In this document: positions 12,122 through 25,521 of the stretch, in pieces | How the letters are laid out: each line of letters opens with the position of its first letter | Numbering within the stretch: position 1 is the stretch's first letter | DNA from: Colletotrichum lupini | Taxonomy: Eukaryota; Ascomycota; Sordariomycetes; Glomerellales; Glomerellaceae | Length of the DNA: 64,000 nt | Assembly: GCF_023278565.1 (NCBI RefSeq) | Contig: NC_064677.1 | Span: 4,836,001 to 4,900,000, forward strand | Reading direction: 5' to 3' | Made by a program: the position numbers and the translations under genes | The notes under the pieces: generated by a model | Told to the model about the DNA's origin: nothing | The model's input: only the letters and a program-made list of their open reading frames with translations | Databases searched by the model: none

Positions 12122-14304
12122 ATGTCTCTCCAGGTTGACGACCGAGGCCGTCGCACTCGTTCGCGCTCACCGGGCCGTCGCGAGCGCAGTCGGAGCCCCG
12201 CGGTCCCCGCCATGGTTGATCCCCCGCGCGCGCCCAGCTATGCTTACCCGGAAGACGACCTCGATGGTGGCAGATATGGACGTGAAAGGGGAGGCGCCAA
12301 CGTCGTCACCGCAGAGCCGGGCGCCAGCCGCGCCATGTCCGGAGCCATTCCTTACCCAGAGGACGGCAGCGACGCAATGTTTCCAGGCACCAGGTCACTC
12401 TACGACTACGACGACCCGCGCGGCAGTAATCCTGCTTACCGTCCGCCCCCATCCCCGCAAGACAACTACTACCGCAACTCGCGCGAAAAGTACGACGAGC
12501 CCCGCGATGACGACAAGCTCAAGTATCTGCCCGCAAAGTACAGCAGTCACGGTCGCAGCAACAGCAAATACGGCAACGAGGCCGAATACGCGCCTCAAAA
12601 GCCGCCTCGCCCTGACGCGGGCGACCTGTACCCCCCAGCGAAGCCCCCTCGCCCTGTGTCGCCCGGCGGCTACGCTTACGCTCAGCCGCAGCCCTACGAA
12701 TACGCAAAGACCGACGACAAGGCCAAGAAGAAGGAGGAAAAGAAGAAGGCTCTGGAGGAGAACCTCGCATACGGCTTCGACCCCAATGCTTCTAGACCAG
12801 GCGGCCTCGCCCCTGAGCCCCGATACTCTGGTCGCGCACCGAGTCCAGGGCCACAGATCTCAGCCGGCGCCGCGCAGTACTACGCCAACGACCCGCGCGT
12901 CTCGTCCAATGTCTTGACGGTCGAACCCGGCAGCCGCAGGCGGGACAAGTCGCCCCAGCCGCCTACTCACCGCATGTCGAACCTATCTGTAAACACTGGC
13001 CACCACTCCATGAACGTGAGCATGTCGCTAGCCAACGCACCGGGGTCGCCGCTGCTGGAGTCGTACCACGGTACCTATCAGGACATGTCACCCATGCCGT
13101 CACCCATGCTGCTCCCCTCATCACACGACCTGCAGGTCATGGAGCCCCTCTCGCCAATCGGCTCCGACGATGAGGGCCGACGACGCCGCCGTGCGCGGTT
13201 CCACGACATTGAGGACGATGCGTCGAGAATCGCAAAGGCGCTACGCAGCGACAGGAAAAACCCGGACCCGGAGCCTTTGATTGAGATCCTCCCCGGCCTC
13301 ACCCATGACCAGGTCATGGACCTCCGCAAGGAGTACAAGGCCCTCGTCAAGACGGGCGCCGACCGCAAGGGCGTCAACGTCGCCAAGCACATCCGCTCCC
13401 GCCTCAAGGACTCCGACCCGAACCTGATGAAGGCCTGTTACGCCACGGCGCTCGGCCAGTGGGAGAGCGAGGCGTACTGGGCCAATTTCTGGTACCAGGG
13501 CGACAAGACGCGCCGGGAGCTGCTCATCGAGTCGCTCATGGGCCGCACGAACCACGAGATCCGCCTCATCAAGGACGGCTTCAGCGATAAAAAGTACGAC
13601 AACAGCCTGACAAAGTGCATGAAGACGGAGCTCAAGGAGGATAAGTTCAAAAAGGCCGTGCTCATGGTGCTCGAGGAGCGCCGGATGGAGGAGTATGATC
13701 CTTATGGTCGCCGCCTGGCTATTGACTATCACTCGGTTGAGGACGACGTCTCGGACCTGCGCAAGGCCGTCAAGTCGGAAAAGGGCGGCGAGTCGCTCAT
13801 GATTAGCATCGTCGTGCAGAGGAGCGACTCACATCTGCGCGAGGTGCTCAAGTTGTACGAGCGGACGTACCGTACCAACTTTGCCCGCGATGCGCTCAAG
13901 AAGAGCGGCAACCTAGTGGTGAGTAATTTCCATGGTTACACAAAGTTAAGACTCAGAACTAACCCAGCTTGTCTTCGCAGGGAGAACTCCTCGCCCACGT
14001 CCTCAACGGCGTCATCAACAGACCCGTTCGCGACGCTCTGCTAGTCCACCACGCTCTCACGGCAAGCCGCAAAGATGACCTGCGCCGCGAGCTGCTCATC
14101 TCCCGCCTCGTCCGCTTCCACTGGGACCGTCACCACCTCGAGGCTATCAAGCGCGCCTACCGGGAGCGTTACGGCCGCGACATGCAGGAGGCCGTCCGCG
14201 AAGGCACCAGCGGCGAGTGGGGCATGTTCTGTCGGGAGCTGTGCATCTATCGCATGCCCGACCAGGTGAAGAGCTACGAAAAGGTGCCGGCGCAGGTGCG
14301 GTGA
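12122..14304 (+). CDS. Annexin with long disordered N-terminus (ANXC4-like)
   Basis: Exons 12122-13918 and 13981-14304 (62-bp intron, phase 0) give 706 residues. Annexins bind acidic membranes and act in trafficking and membrane organisation. Residues 1 to about 390 are low-complexity and rich in Pro, Tyr, Ser and Arg: SRSPGRRERSRSP near the start, repeated KPPRP blocks, YEYAKTDDKAKKKEEKKK. The annexin core begins near residue 393 (LTHDQVMDLRKEYKALVKTG...). Later repeats include SLMGRTNHEIRLIKDGF, and the last repeat is completed by exon 2 (KRAYRERYGRDMQEAV). I do not see the GxGT loops of typical calcium-binding repeats, so calcium binding is doubtful; this matches what is described for fungal C4-type annexins. 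The ATG at 12122 is the first in frame and has a good context (ctaccATG). Confidence 0.92.
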
Positions 14305-14510
14305 GAGGTTTCTGGAAGTCAAAATGAGGAGCGGAAGGGGGAATGACTTAATTTCATGAAAAGATTGATGATGGGATATAATGAGAGCATGGGAGATGGG
14401 AGGTTATTTGAATGAAATATTGATATCATATTCTTAACTCGTAATGTCACTTGAACCAGGCCTTCCGCGAGCTTTTCACCGTGAAACTTGCTCCATGGTG
14501 TAAACCCTCA

Positions 14511-16107
14511 TCACGACCGTGGGTGACCCTGAAATCGAACAGCCTTCACAACCTCATCCCTCCTAGCAACGGCCGTCTCCCCCAGAGCATACGAACTCCC
14601 CTGCGACCGATCATCCATCTCCCCAACCCTCTCGCTAACATCCGATCTCCTCTCCCAGCTCCTCGCCCGTCTCCTACTTCCAGGTTCGACATTACCCCTT
14701 CCTCGATCATCGCCGCGCCGTTGATCATGATGATACCCGCCGCCACGATCTACACCACGCTCATCACCGCGTCGTCCGTCGTCATATCCGCCACCGCCCC
14801 TGAACTCCCGCACCCCTTCATCCCCACGGCCGCCGTGCATAACATACCCATCCCTCCTATCTCCGCTAACCCCCCTCCTCACACTCCGGCTTCGACTCCG
14901 ACTCCTATCCCTACTCACAGTCCTACTTCTGCTCCTCGTCAAACTCCTGCTCCTACTCCTACCCCTCTCACCCCCCCACCTCCCGTCATCACCCTCGCGC
15001 CGAACATACACATGCCGAACCCTCTCACGGAAGTACCTCCCTCCATCGCGAGATCTACTTCTTGCTCCATCCTGTGGCCTTCTCCACTCCTCATCGCGAG
15101 ATCTGCTTCTCCGAGGAGGGGGAGGAGAAGCCTCATACTTCTTAACTGGTGATAACAGCCATCCGCCCCGCGAAGGGCTAAAGACCTCTTTATGCCTCAG
15201 ACCATGGTCTCCACTACCAGAATTATGGTGATGATAACTCCTCAGGCCGTGTCTCGGTATATCTCGTTGTCCCCTTCCCCCTCTTCGGGGCTCCCTCATC
15301 GTATACGGCCGTCTTAAATCTCCGCAAGATCCAGTGCTGGTACAGTTATGCCTCCTCATCGCATTTGTAGGTCCCAAGAGGCATCCTCGTGATCCGCGTA
15401 ATTTATCGTCGACCTTGAATCCCCATCTCTTTGGATCTTGCTGTTCCACATCATTAGCGACGTTCAAACACAAACACCAAACCTCTTTCTCCTTTAGTCT
15501 CAGCCCTCACCTCTCCGCAAGACCTCAGAAGGCAAGACCCAAATAAAAAGGTCACAGAGAAGGGAATACCAACCTCACCAGGACACCTCGAAACACCTAC
15601 AACATCACCACCCCACTCCCCCAGCTTCTTCACAGGATAAAGCTTACTCCAGAACCCCTTTCCCTTCTTCTTCTTCTTCCTCCTCTTCTCACATGTCTTG
15701 CACTTCTTCCCCCTCTCGCCTCCACAATCCCTTGGTGTCATCCTCCCACCAACCTCGCATCCAAATCCAATCCCACAACCCCCCCTTCCCCCTCCAGCCT
15801 GCAACCCATACCCACCAGCACAACACCCCGCCATCTCAAAGCAACATTCATCTTCCTCCCAACACCCTCCACACCCTCCCCGCCCGCCACAAACATCATC
15901 CTCCTCCTCGTCCGAAGTCGTCTCTGACTCCGAGGTATCTTCACTCCCGTCATCATAGTAATAATACCCCCTACTACTACCCCCACCCTCACCAACTAAA
16001 CCTACATCAACACCTTCCTCGATAACACCCTCATCATCAAGACAAATCACCTCGCCTCCAACATCGCTGAGTCCCCCGACTGGTACCCGCTGTCGAAGGT
16101 CCGTCAT
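14511..16107 (-). CDS. Cys-rich, RS-rich protein of unknown function
   Basis: Exons 15511-16107 and 14511-15440, joined by a 70-bp intron (GTGAGG...GCTAAT...CAG), give 508 residues. The join keeps a single frame across two otherwise separate open frames. Order of segments: acidic and Gly/Tyr-rich head with SEDTSESETTSDEEEDD; a Cys/Gly-rich zone (about residues 70-140) holding CC pairs, CGGRGGC and CKTCEKRR; a Lys run followed by GFWSKLYPVKK; then an RS-like tail with many SR/RS and RD dipeptides (SRSRSLTRSRSRTVSRDRSR). RS tails are typical of splicing factors, but no RRM or other RNA-binding domain is visible, so function is open. It converges on the annexin gene with 206 bp between the stops. 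Confidence 0.72.
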
Positions 16108-16807
16108 CTCCAAAAGAAGAGTGTGTTTCGACCCCGATGGGGATGTTGTCTTGTTAGGTCGGTGGTGTTCGCTTCGATTAAGTCATCCGACTTCCGACTC
16201 CCAAAACCTTGAGTAACGAGGCAGATGATGCTTGGGATCAAATGTGCTTCAAGACAAAAATGAAAAACAAGTAAGACGAAGTCACAGAAACTCGAGGGAG
16301 AGAACAGCCGCTCCTCGCCCTTTTGTTTGCTCCCACCACCAAACTTCCCCTCCTCTCGAGAGCGCGCGCGGCTGCCCGCATACCCAAGGTCACCCAAGTA
16401 CAACCACCAAGACCAAACAACATCCACGAGAAATCTGGCGGTGAGTATAACGGAAGATTCTCATTCACGTATGCTTAGGTACGCATGTATGGCTAGTAAT
16501 GCGCTCCTCTTCTGAACTTCCGAATCTATTCGTCTCATAAAGGCAACTGAAAATATGTAAGTTTGACCACTCCAACAATAAACCAAGCGCAAACCCGATG
16601 CTAGACACGCCAATGCTGTACGTATACAACAGGGAAAGAGAAAAACACCATAACACGCCCTTCGCGACCATGCGCACGCTCCGTTCCCCCAGACCTTTAC
16701 GGTCTGTGGCTCGAACGCCGAAACGACCCGTGCTAGTCAATCCCATTTAAACATTACAACGTCTTTTCCCCATACATCGACATCATACCCTTGACACCCC
16801 GCTTCTT
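16108..16807. other. Intergenic 700 bp
   Basis: 5' flank of the RS-rich gene and 3' flank of the myosin gene. Includes a short GCGC-rich spot near 16360. No gene is supported. Confidence 0.5.
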
Positions 16808-19800
16808 TTACAAGAACCCCTTGGTGAGACTCGGTGCCCGACTAAGGCTGCTCTTCCGCTTGGGTACAGAAATCATGGAGGCGGTGTCATCATCAACACT
16901 AAACCCTGTGCGCCACGCACCGCGGACGCTTCCCATCGCGGACGCCGCCCCCTTTTCGAATCTCAATGCCTTGATGCCTTCGAGCTCACGCTCCAGGCGC
17001 ATCGACCTCTCCTTCTCCTCGCGGAGTTCCCGTTCAGCACGGCGTGCCTGAAGCTGGTTCTCCGACTCGGACGACTGAAGCTCCTCGATCGTTTGCAGGA
17101 GCTTTTCCGCCTTGTCACGCATGCGGGCAACATCGTCTTGCAGCTGTGTGTTCTGCTTGTCCTTGCGGTCGATCTGACCTTGGAGGTCCTTGACGATCCG
17201 GTCAACATTTCGAACCGATCGCTGAGACTTGTTCTTCTCATTCTCATGCTCCTCAAGCTGAGACTCAAGCTGAAAGATGTTGTTAGTGACTATGAGAAGT
17301 GTCTTATGGTGGGCTATCCTTACCTCTTGGATGCGCTTGTGCAAAAACTTGATATCTTGGCTAGCGCTTGAGTAGCCCTTGGTCTCAAGGTCGACCAACT
17401 TGATCTGAATCTCGTTCAAAGACTTCTCCAGGGTGGCCTTAACCTTCTGGAGCTGTGTGCTGGCCTCGCGCTCAACCATGGCCTCCTTTTGCATTTCCGC
17501 AGCCAGTGCCTCGGCGCGTCTCATCTTCTCCACTGCAGCAGCAGCAATGTCTTCATGCTGAGCCAGGCTGGACTTCAACTCCAACATTTCCTTGTCCAGG
17601 TTGGCGGCGTCGCGGAGTGATGCGCTGTCGCCGTTGGTGAGATCTTCCAGACCAGCCTTGGCTTCCTCAAGGCGAGCCTCGATGCTGCGCTTCTCCCGGA
17701 CAAGAAGATCTCGCTCAGAAGTGACTTCGTCCACAGAGGCGCGGAGAGACCGAACCTGGGAAAGCAAAGTCACGACCTTGCCTTGGGCCTCGCTGTGGGC
17801 GTTGACCGCCTCATCGCGTGACGAGACGACATCAGCCAGAGTTGACTCCAGCCGGGCCTTTTCCTTGGACCAGGTCGAGCTGTTGAGAACTTCGTCGTCC
17901 CACTTAGAGCGGAGCTCATCAAGCTCCTCCCGCAAGCGAGCAATCTCGGCTTGCTTGAAGAGTTTCTCCTCGCGGGCCAGATCGAGCTCCTTGGTCAATG
18001 TGGCGAACTCGGCCTGGTACTTCTTGCGTGTTTGCTCCATGCTGGTTTCCTTGTCCTCGATATCGTTGGCTCTCTGGTTCCTGTAGTCCTCGAGCTCGTG
18101 CTGAAGACGCTTCTTAGCTTGACTTGCGGCATCCAAATCGGTCGAAACGTCCTCGAGCTTCTCTTCGAGCCTCTGGTTCTGGCGTTGAAGGTCCTCAATA
18201 GTGGCGTCCATCTTTTCTCTTTCGGACATGACCTCGGCATACGTCTCCTCGGCCTCCTTAGCCTGCGTCTTGGCAAACAATTCCGCTCGGTTGGCCTTCA
18301 AAACGGCAATCTCGGCTTGCTCCAGTTTACTGAAATATTCATCTGCACGACTCTTGTATAGGTTCAAGCTGGACCCAACGTCGGCGAGTTTGGAAGTCTG
18401 GTTGTCGAGTTGAATCTGCAGATCAGAGAAGTCCTGCAAGAGCTGACTGCGGCTGGCAGCCTCTTGCTCGCGAGCCAGGCTCATTTCCTCGAGTTCGGAT
18501 GTGGTGTCCCGAAGCTCGACTTCAAGGGCAGCTCGGTCGTGGCGCATCCGTTCGAAATGGTTCTTGACGTCCGAAAGTTCCGAGATGGCATCCCTGTGGC
18601 TATGCAGAAGTGAGCGACGCGCCTCCTCTTGGCTGTTGAGCGCGTCCAGGATCTCTTCGTGCGATCGGGTCTGAATATCACGCAGGGACAACTCGCCGGT
18701 CCTCACACTCCGCTCCAGAGCCGACACCTTCCTTGCAGAGTCGTCCAGCATGTCGTGCAGGCGGCTGTTGACCTTCTCCAACTTTTGCACTCGAAGAACA
18801 GACGAGTTCTCGTCGAATTCCTCCGGGGGCGAGGAACCGCGCTCGATCTGGCTTTGGAGGTGTCGATTTTGCATCTCAGCAATCTGAAGCTGGTTCTGCA
18901 ACTCCTCAACCTCGGCCTTGAGATCCATGCGGTTGTTGAAGCTCAGGATATCCGCAGTCTTGTCAGAGCGAGCTGAGTCCATATTCTCTGGCTCGAAACG
19001 GCGGGTGGGCGTCGACTTGTTCGAGTACTGACGATTCTGCATCTTGGATCGCCTAAAGGTGGGCGAACCATTGAAAGGGGCCTCGTTAGGGCTGATCTCT
19101 TCCAGCTTGGGCCTCATAGGAGATTCCATGCGAGAAGAGCGCAGCTCCGCCAACTGGGCCTCGGCATTTGTTCTAGCAGCCGTCTGGACCCGAAGGTTCT
19201 GCTGGAGATCCTCGACTTTCCTAACCAGATCGAAGTTCTTGCTAAGCACGCCCTCGTTTGTGCCGTCTGCTTGAGGCGGGACAACAACGTCGGGATCGAC
19301 CGTCTTGAGGACCTTGAGCATCTGCGCCCTCAGCTCTTGCAATTCCTTCTCCCTACTTTCCATGGTAGTTTGCAGAGTTCGGACAGTGGCCTGAGCCTGT
19401 GTACGGAGCTGGCGCTCAGACTCGATGGTGCGATTGGCCTCCGCAAGTTGCGCAGTAGCAGTCGATGCCGTCTTCTCGGCATTCCTCGAAGCCTTAGCTT
19501 CTCGGGCCACTTCATGGTTGAGATCCTCCAGGTTGAGCTGCAACTTCTCAGCCTTCTTCTCGAGGCCAGCGATGGTGAATTGAGCTTCGCCAAGCTGTTT
19601 GTTCAGCTGAGCATTTTGTTCATCGGCTCGGGCCTTTTCACGTTGCAGACCCAGCACTTGACTTCTTGAAGCTTCGCTGGCTCTTGAACTTGAGCGGGCG
19701 ATTTCCAGCCCCTTCTGCTGGAGCTTGTTGAGAAGGGCACGATTGTCGTTCTCCGAGGCTTTGAGGCGACCCTTGACAGTGACCAGCTCGCGCTCGAGCC

Positions 19801-22800
19801 TCTCCTTCTCCTGATCGTTCTTTAGACCAAACTCTCCAGAAGAAAGGATAAGCTTATTGAGATCCTCGACTTGATGATTGAGATTGGCGCACTCGTTGTC
19901 GAACCACTTCAACCTCTCCTGAGCAGCCTCGAGATCTTTCCGAAGGCTCTCTTCTCTCTCTCGAGCAGCCCGAGAAGCAGCCCGTTCGCCTTCAATCTCG
20001 GCCTGCACGCGAGCTTCCTCGGCTTGAGTCTTGGCGACCCGGAGACGTCTGATCTCCTGTCTCGCTTCGTCGCGTTCCCGTTCGGCGGTGTCGCGGGCTT
20101 CCTTGGTTCGACGCAGGTTATCTTGCTGAACGTACAGCTCTTTCTCTATAATGATCTTCGATTCGTTCAGATGATCGTACTCTTCTTGTAAGGCGTTGAA
20201 CTTGTGCTCGCTCAGTAGGAGGACGTCGTCGCGTGACTGCCTCTCCCTGCTAAGCTCCTTTTGAATATTGAAGAGCTCGTCCTTGAGGTCCTTGATCTGA
20301 GCTTCCAAGACTTGGCGGTTCTCGTCTGCCTGGGCATCTTCAGAAAGCCGTGTTTCGAGAAGTTTCTTGGCATCCTCGGCTTCCCTCTCAAGCTGAGACT
20401 GTTGTGATTTGATGGCTGTGATCTCGGCCTGGACTTCGCGAAGCTTGGATGCAGCGGTCTCCTTCTCGGAGACGAGAACCTTCTTTTGCTCCTCAAAGGT
20501 ACGACGCTCCATCTCAAACTTCTTGTTGTCTCCCCGAAGAACGGACAATTCGCTCTCTTTCTTGCGGACAAGATCCTCGTAGTCGGTCGAAGTCTTGGAT
20601 AGTTCAGAAAGTTGCTGTTGGACCTGGCGGTTCTCGAGAGCCAGTTGGGATTCTCTCGACTTTGACGATTGCAAATCTTTCTGTGCTGTCCGCAATTTGA
20701 CCTCGAGGTCCTGGTCGATCTGGAGGAGTTTGCTCTCCAAGTCCCGTGCTTTGCGATCCTTGAGACTGAGCTGGCTCTGCAACATCTTGATCTCGTCCTC
20801 GAGCAGTCTCTCCTGTTCGCTACGCTCCGATTGCTTCTGCGAAATCTCTTCGATAGAGCGCTCCAGCTCTTCGGTGCGTTCTGAGAGCTCTGACTTCTCC
20901 TGCTCTAGCCGTGCGATAAGTAGTGCAGCTTGCTCCAGTTGAGCCCGGTACTTTTCAACGTCGTGCTCAGCCCTCTTCTTGGCTTCTAGTAGGTCGTCAA
21001 GTTGGTCCTCCAGCCTCTCTTGGTCTTCTATGGCGCCGGAGAGCTTCTCTTCGAGTTCTGCTTCTCTCACTTGTAGGCGCTTGAAGATCTCTTCCTTGTC
21101 CAACGCGAGGGCACGTTCACTTTCCAAGGTCTGTTGAATTCGGACCATCTCGTTGTGTACATTTCGGCGATCCTCTTCCAGCTTGTGGCGATCATCAGAT
21201 TCTTGTTTCATCTTGTCCTGAAGCTGGCGGATCATTGCGTCCCTCTTCTTGACCTCTGTTGCACTACGAGTAGCGCCCAGGAGTGGCTTCATCTTGCTAA
21301 CAAGCTGCCACCACGGATTCTCCATCAGGTCGAGGTAGGTGTTGAAGTTTCTCTGGATGATGCGGGTGGCCTCAGTCCGGAACAGCCTCTTGTAAGCGAC
21401 TCGTCGCTGGATGTAGCCACGTGCAACTGACTGGAATCGAGACATGATTTCGGTGATAAGGGCATCACGCTGTTCTTCCAGTTCGGCTAGCACACCAGCT
21501 CGGAAGAAGACCTTCGTAAGGCCCACGCGGTACAAGCTCCTATCTAGGCCAAGCTTCTCAAGCATCATGGCCGCTACAGCTTGACCCTCTTGATAGCCCT
21601 TGGGCATGTTTCTGCAAAGCACTTCATAGCGTTGACGGAACTCGGCAAAAGGAAGGCGATTAGGAAAGCCCGTCCGGGCAATGCGGATACCCTCGAGAAC
21701 ACCATTGCACCGCAGCTGATCAAGCACGAGCAGTTTGTTGAACTGCTTGGGCTTCTTCTTGTGGTTGGGCAGAATACAGCGGACGAAGTGAGGATGGGTA
21801 GAATGAAGCTGTGCCATCAGACTGTGGAGCTGCTCCTTGTGGCGCTGTGCGACAGTCCGGAACAATCCCTTCTTGACCCGGTTGCGGCTGGCACCTAGAT
21901 CGTCGTCGACATCGGCGCAGTCGGCGAATAGATCGGCAATGTGCTTGTCAGTAGAGGAAGCAAGGAGGCGAGTGATGTTATCATTCAGCGGATCCTTGTT
22001 CTTCTCCAGCCAGCTTTCGGTGGAGTACTCGACTTCCGCCGCATAATGCGTGAGGATAAAGCCTTGGCCGAGTCGAGAAGGGCGATACTTGTTCGATTTC
22101 TTGTCCCATAAGGAGTTGAGCTTTTCGGTGAATGACTTGTCTGTGGCCTTGGGCATCACACAGTCTTCGTCCAAGCAAGAGAAGATACCAATGGGGTTGG
22201 GTAATTCGATGAGGTCAATCGTGGGCTGAAGGTCGCGTCCAAAGTCTATGAACTGCCATTCAATCTGTTCCCTCGCGTACTCTTCTTGCTCGAGCACAAA
22301 CATGTGATGGTTGAAGAACTGCTGGAGCTTTTCGTTGGTGTAGTTGATGCAAAGCTGCTCAAAGCTGTTCTCTTCGAAGATTTCGAAACCAGCAATATCC
22401 AGGACACCAATGAAGCGCGAGTCGTCGATGCCCATGCCTGTACGATCCAGTTGACGGTTGATGCGAGTCACGAGATTACCGAAACCTCTCTCGTAGATAC
22501 CCTTGGACAACGCGTCGAGTCCCAGTCGGACCTGCTCGGGAGTTTGAACCTTTTCAACCCATTCACGGCCAGCCTTGACTCTGGGGTGAAGCAGGCCCTG
22601 CAGGAATGGCTCGAGCGGAACACCAAGGAGCTTGCAAACCTTGGCTGCCTGTTCCTTGGCATCAGGTGCCAGCCGGGCTTGATCTGCGGCACGACTTTCC
22701 TTGACGACAGAGATATTTCCGAGGTGTAGCACGGCGGCGATTGTGCGAATGATTGAGTTCTGGTCCTTGTCTGAGAAGCCCATGACGTTGAAGGCCTCCA

Positions 22801-24119
22801 TCAACGAGTCCCACTCTTCGCGGTCGGAGACGCCGACGATTGTGTCGTGGCCAGCGCGCGTGTAAGCAAAGTCCTCGACATCCAAGCCGTCAAGGAGGAA
22901 CTCCTGCTTCATCTTCCTGTCTGCGCCCTTGAGAAGCTGGTAGAAGATGTGGTAGTTTCTCTCATGCCCGTTGATCCTCACCACCCTAGACTTCTCCAAG
23001 AGGTACCAGTCGATGAAGGCGCCAGAAATGGCACCTGCCTTGTTGAACTCGATCCGGATGAATTTGCCGAATCGTGAAGAGTTATTGTTACGCACCGTCT
23101 GAGCATTACCAAAGGCCTCAAGGATAGGGTTGGCTCGGAGGATCTGTTGCGACAGGTTGGACTGCTGAGACTTATTCTTTACGGGGGACTCGGAGTGCGC
23201 GACGGCTGCAAGGTACTGGATCACCTTCTTGGTGTTCTCGGTTTTACCAGCACCGGACTCGCCGGTAACAAGAATACTCTGATTCTCGCCTTCGTCTACC
23301 AGATTGCGGAAAGCATGGTCGGCCATGGCAAAGATGTGTGGTTTGGTGTCTTCCCTACTCCTCCCCTTGTACATATTGATATATTCGTTTGTGTAGATGG
23401 GTAGTGGGCAGTAGGGGTTGACTGTGACCAAGAAGAGGCCGGAATAGGTGTAGATGAGGTCGGCTTGGTATCTCATGTGGAGGTTATGAACGACAGACGC
23501 CTCGTTCAGATGGGTCAATTCAGCCATATCGTTTGCCTTGTCGAACTTGGCGGGATTGACCTTGTCGACGCTTTCAGCGTCGACTTCTCGTTGCTAAAAG
23601 TTGCATGTCAGCGATCTATGTCATGACGGCACATGACGGTCAGATAAAATCACTCACTGTACCATCGTCACACTGAACGAGTATTTTGTTGCCTCCTGTC
23701 TCCTCAACCACCCAACCTCTTACGAAAGCAGCTTGCGGGTCCTTAAGCCACACATAACGTTTTCCGGAGAAGTCGTTCTCGCCCTCGATGCCTTTGACTG
23801 TGTCAGAACTACGGCGCATCTCCTCCGTCTTGATGAAGGAAGGCGCAAAGGTCCCGGAACCAGAGCCACTGTTTCTCGAGTCGGAGCGATTGTGACGGAA
23901 GTGGCCGGTGCCTGAGAACATGATAGGGGCCGCAGGTGCCGCAGATGCCGCAGGTGCTGCTGCGGGTGCTGCTGAGGCAGTGGAATGGTTTCTGACGTGC
24001 GATACGGGCGTGGTAACGGCTGACAGCGGAGACGGTGATGAGAAGACTGCGGATTTCGGCCGGCCGCTGCTAGGACCGGGCGAGGTCCTAGCAAAAGGAT
24101 TATTCCGTGGTTGCGCCAT
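16808..24119 (-). CDS. myoB: Myosin II heavy chain (conventional, long coiled coil)
   Basis: Exons 23658-24119, 17324-23593 and 16808-17269 give 2397 residues, the usual size of mould myosin II. It drives contraction of the actomyosin ring at septation. An Ala/Pro/Ser-rich head extension (1-110) precedes an SH3-like subdomain (YVWLKDPQAAFVRGWVVEE). Motor motifs: P-loop GESGAGKT at 265-272, switch I NNSSRFGKF, switch II DIAGFEIFEENSFEQL. A neck with IQ-like sequence (SVARGYIQRRVAYKR) leads to the NPWWQLVSKMKPLL hinge, then about 1400 residues of almost unbroken heptads rich in E, K, Q, R and L. A short basic/Ser-rich tail follows (VPKRKSSLSRAPSLTKGFL). The last intron (17270-17323, 54 bp, GTAAGG...TTTCAG) contains no stop in frame. 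The gene is divergent from the zinc-finger gene. Confidence 0.96.
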
Positions 24120-25521
24120 GATTTGAGGAATAGGAGAAGAAGCAGGGTATCGTCAGAAGAGCGCAGCCCTCAGGGCGGCGTGTCGTATTGGGTTCGTGTC
24201 TTTCGTCGCAAAACGTCGCTCATAGAGTACACATTAAGATAGAGGCAAAGCTGACGAAGGGCAACGGAAACGACGAATTTCTGAAAGAAAACAATATGAA
24301 AGACGTCGCGGGATCGCAGCCTCTTGGGCGAAATTGCCAGTGACGAAAAGACGAGATCAAGGCAATGTCGGGGAGGCTGGGAAAGTGGAGGATTTACAAT
24401 CGACGTAAGGATGGATATTGTATTGTTGACTCTGGACTAACAAAGAACAGGGATTCAGGAGTACGGTTGCTCAGGGTACGCCTGAGCAAAGTAAACAATG
24501 GAGGGGGCCCATTGGGGGGGCCCCCACGTGACAGACGCCAGCGACAAAGGTGACGCGAGACCGTCTCAAGTCACGCTAGCCGGATGCGAACTAGGGGGAA
24601 ATGGAGTGTATCCCCACTGATGGCCACGGCCATCCTTGCAGCCTCACGGCCTTGAATTTCCATTTGACTCGGGCCTTCCAGGTAAGGTACTGGTAGGTTG
24701 TTTGGACCTGCCTGCCCACGCTGAGCTGCCCTTCCGTGCCTGCCACTTTTGCCCCAGTAATCCCGCCCGAAAAGACTCGAAATTCGAGAACTGCCCGAGA
24801 GCCGTCCACCCGCCCCAACCTCCGTCCGTCGCAGTCGCAGTCGCAGTCGCACTTTGCGGCTACTTGAACCTTTCAAAGACATCAACGTTCCAAAGCTCGC
24901 TCACAGTCGCATCGTTCTGTGACGCGACGGCTCAATCCAGACAGAGCATTACGAGCTTTTTTTTGCGTCGCTTTCATCCGGCAGATTTCCTCTTTTCCCA
25001 AAAAATCAATCCCAATTCGGAGATTCGGATAGCCGCTGCTACGCGCCCACCGCCCACTGCTGACCGCTGTACGGAGTAAGTGCATGACGATTTATTTTTC
25101 CGACGAGAGCTTTTTTCGCGCCGTGAAATTCTCCCTCCTGTTGGCGCGAGGCAGAGCAAGTCATTTTCAACATCGCACTTGCCAACCCTGACCTCCCACC
25201 AACACCACCCCCGTCTCCCTCTCTCCACCGCGAATGCGAATTGCCATGCTCCTTTCGCCCTTGCCCACCGACTCGGCTCACCCAGATTTTTCCAGCTTGC
25301 ACCTTCCACATTCTAGCGCACCAAGCTAGAGGCAACCTTCCTCCACATTTGTTGAAAGGACTGGCAATCAGAAGTACCATCGCGACCACATACTTACCCG
25401 CCACCACTCCCTGCCTCTTGATTTTGGGCTGAACTCTCTCTTTGAACGTTCGAGTACCTGTACCTCTTTGTCACATTTCACAAGGTAGGAGGTCCAGCAG
25501 TCACAGTCGCCGGTACTCGCC
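24120..25521. other. Divergent promoter, myosin/zinc-finger gene
   Basis: 1.4 kb between two divergent starts. Notable are a G/C-run palindromic patch with a CACGTG E-box (24503-24532), a short direct repeat of GTCGCA around 24828-24850, and a CT-rich stretch before the plus-strand ATG. No gene is supported. Confidence 0.5.
24527..24532. promoter_or_regulatory. CACGTG E-box
   Basis: A palindromic CACGTG lies beside GGGGGGCCCCC in the divergent myosin/zinc-finger promoter. bHLH factors bind such sites in fungi; use here is inference. Confidence 0.3.

Noticed and set aside
13241..13732. 163-codon antisense frame in the annexin gene
   Set aside because: Shadow of the annexin coding sequence; no family features.
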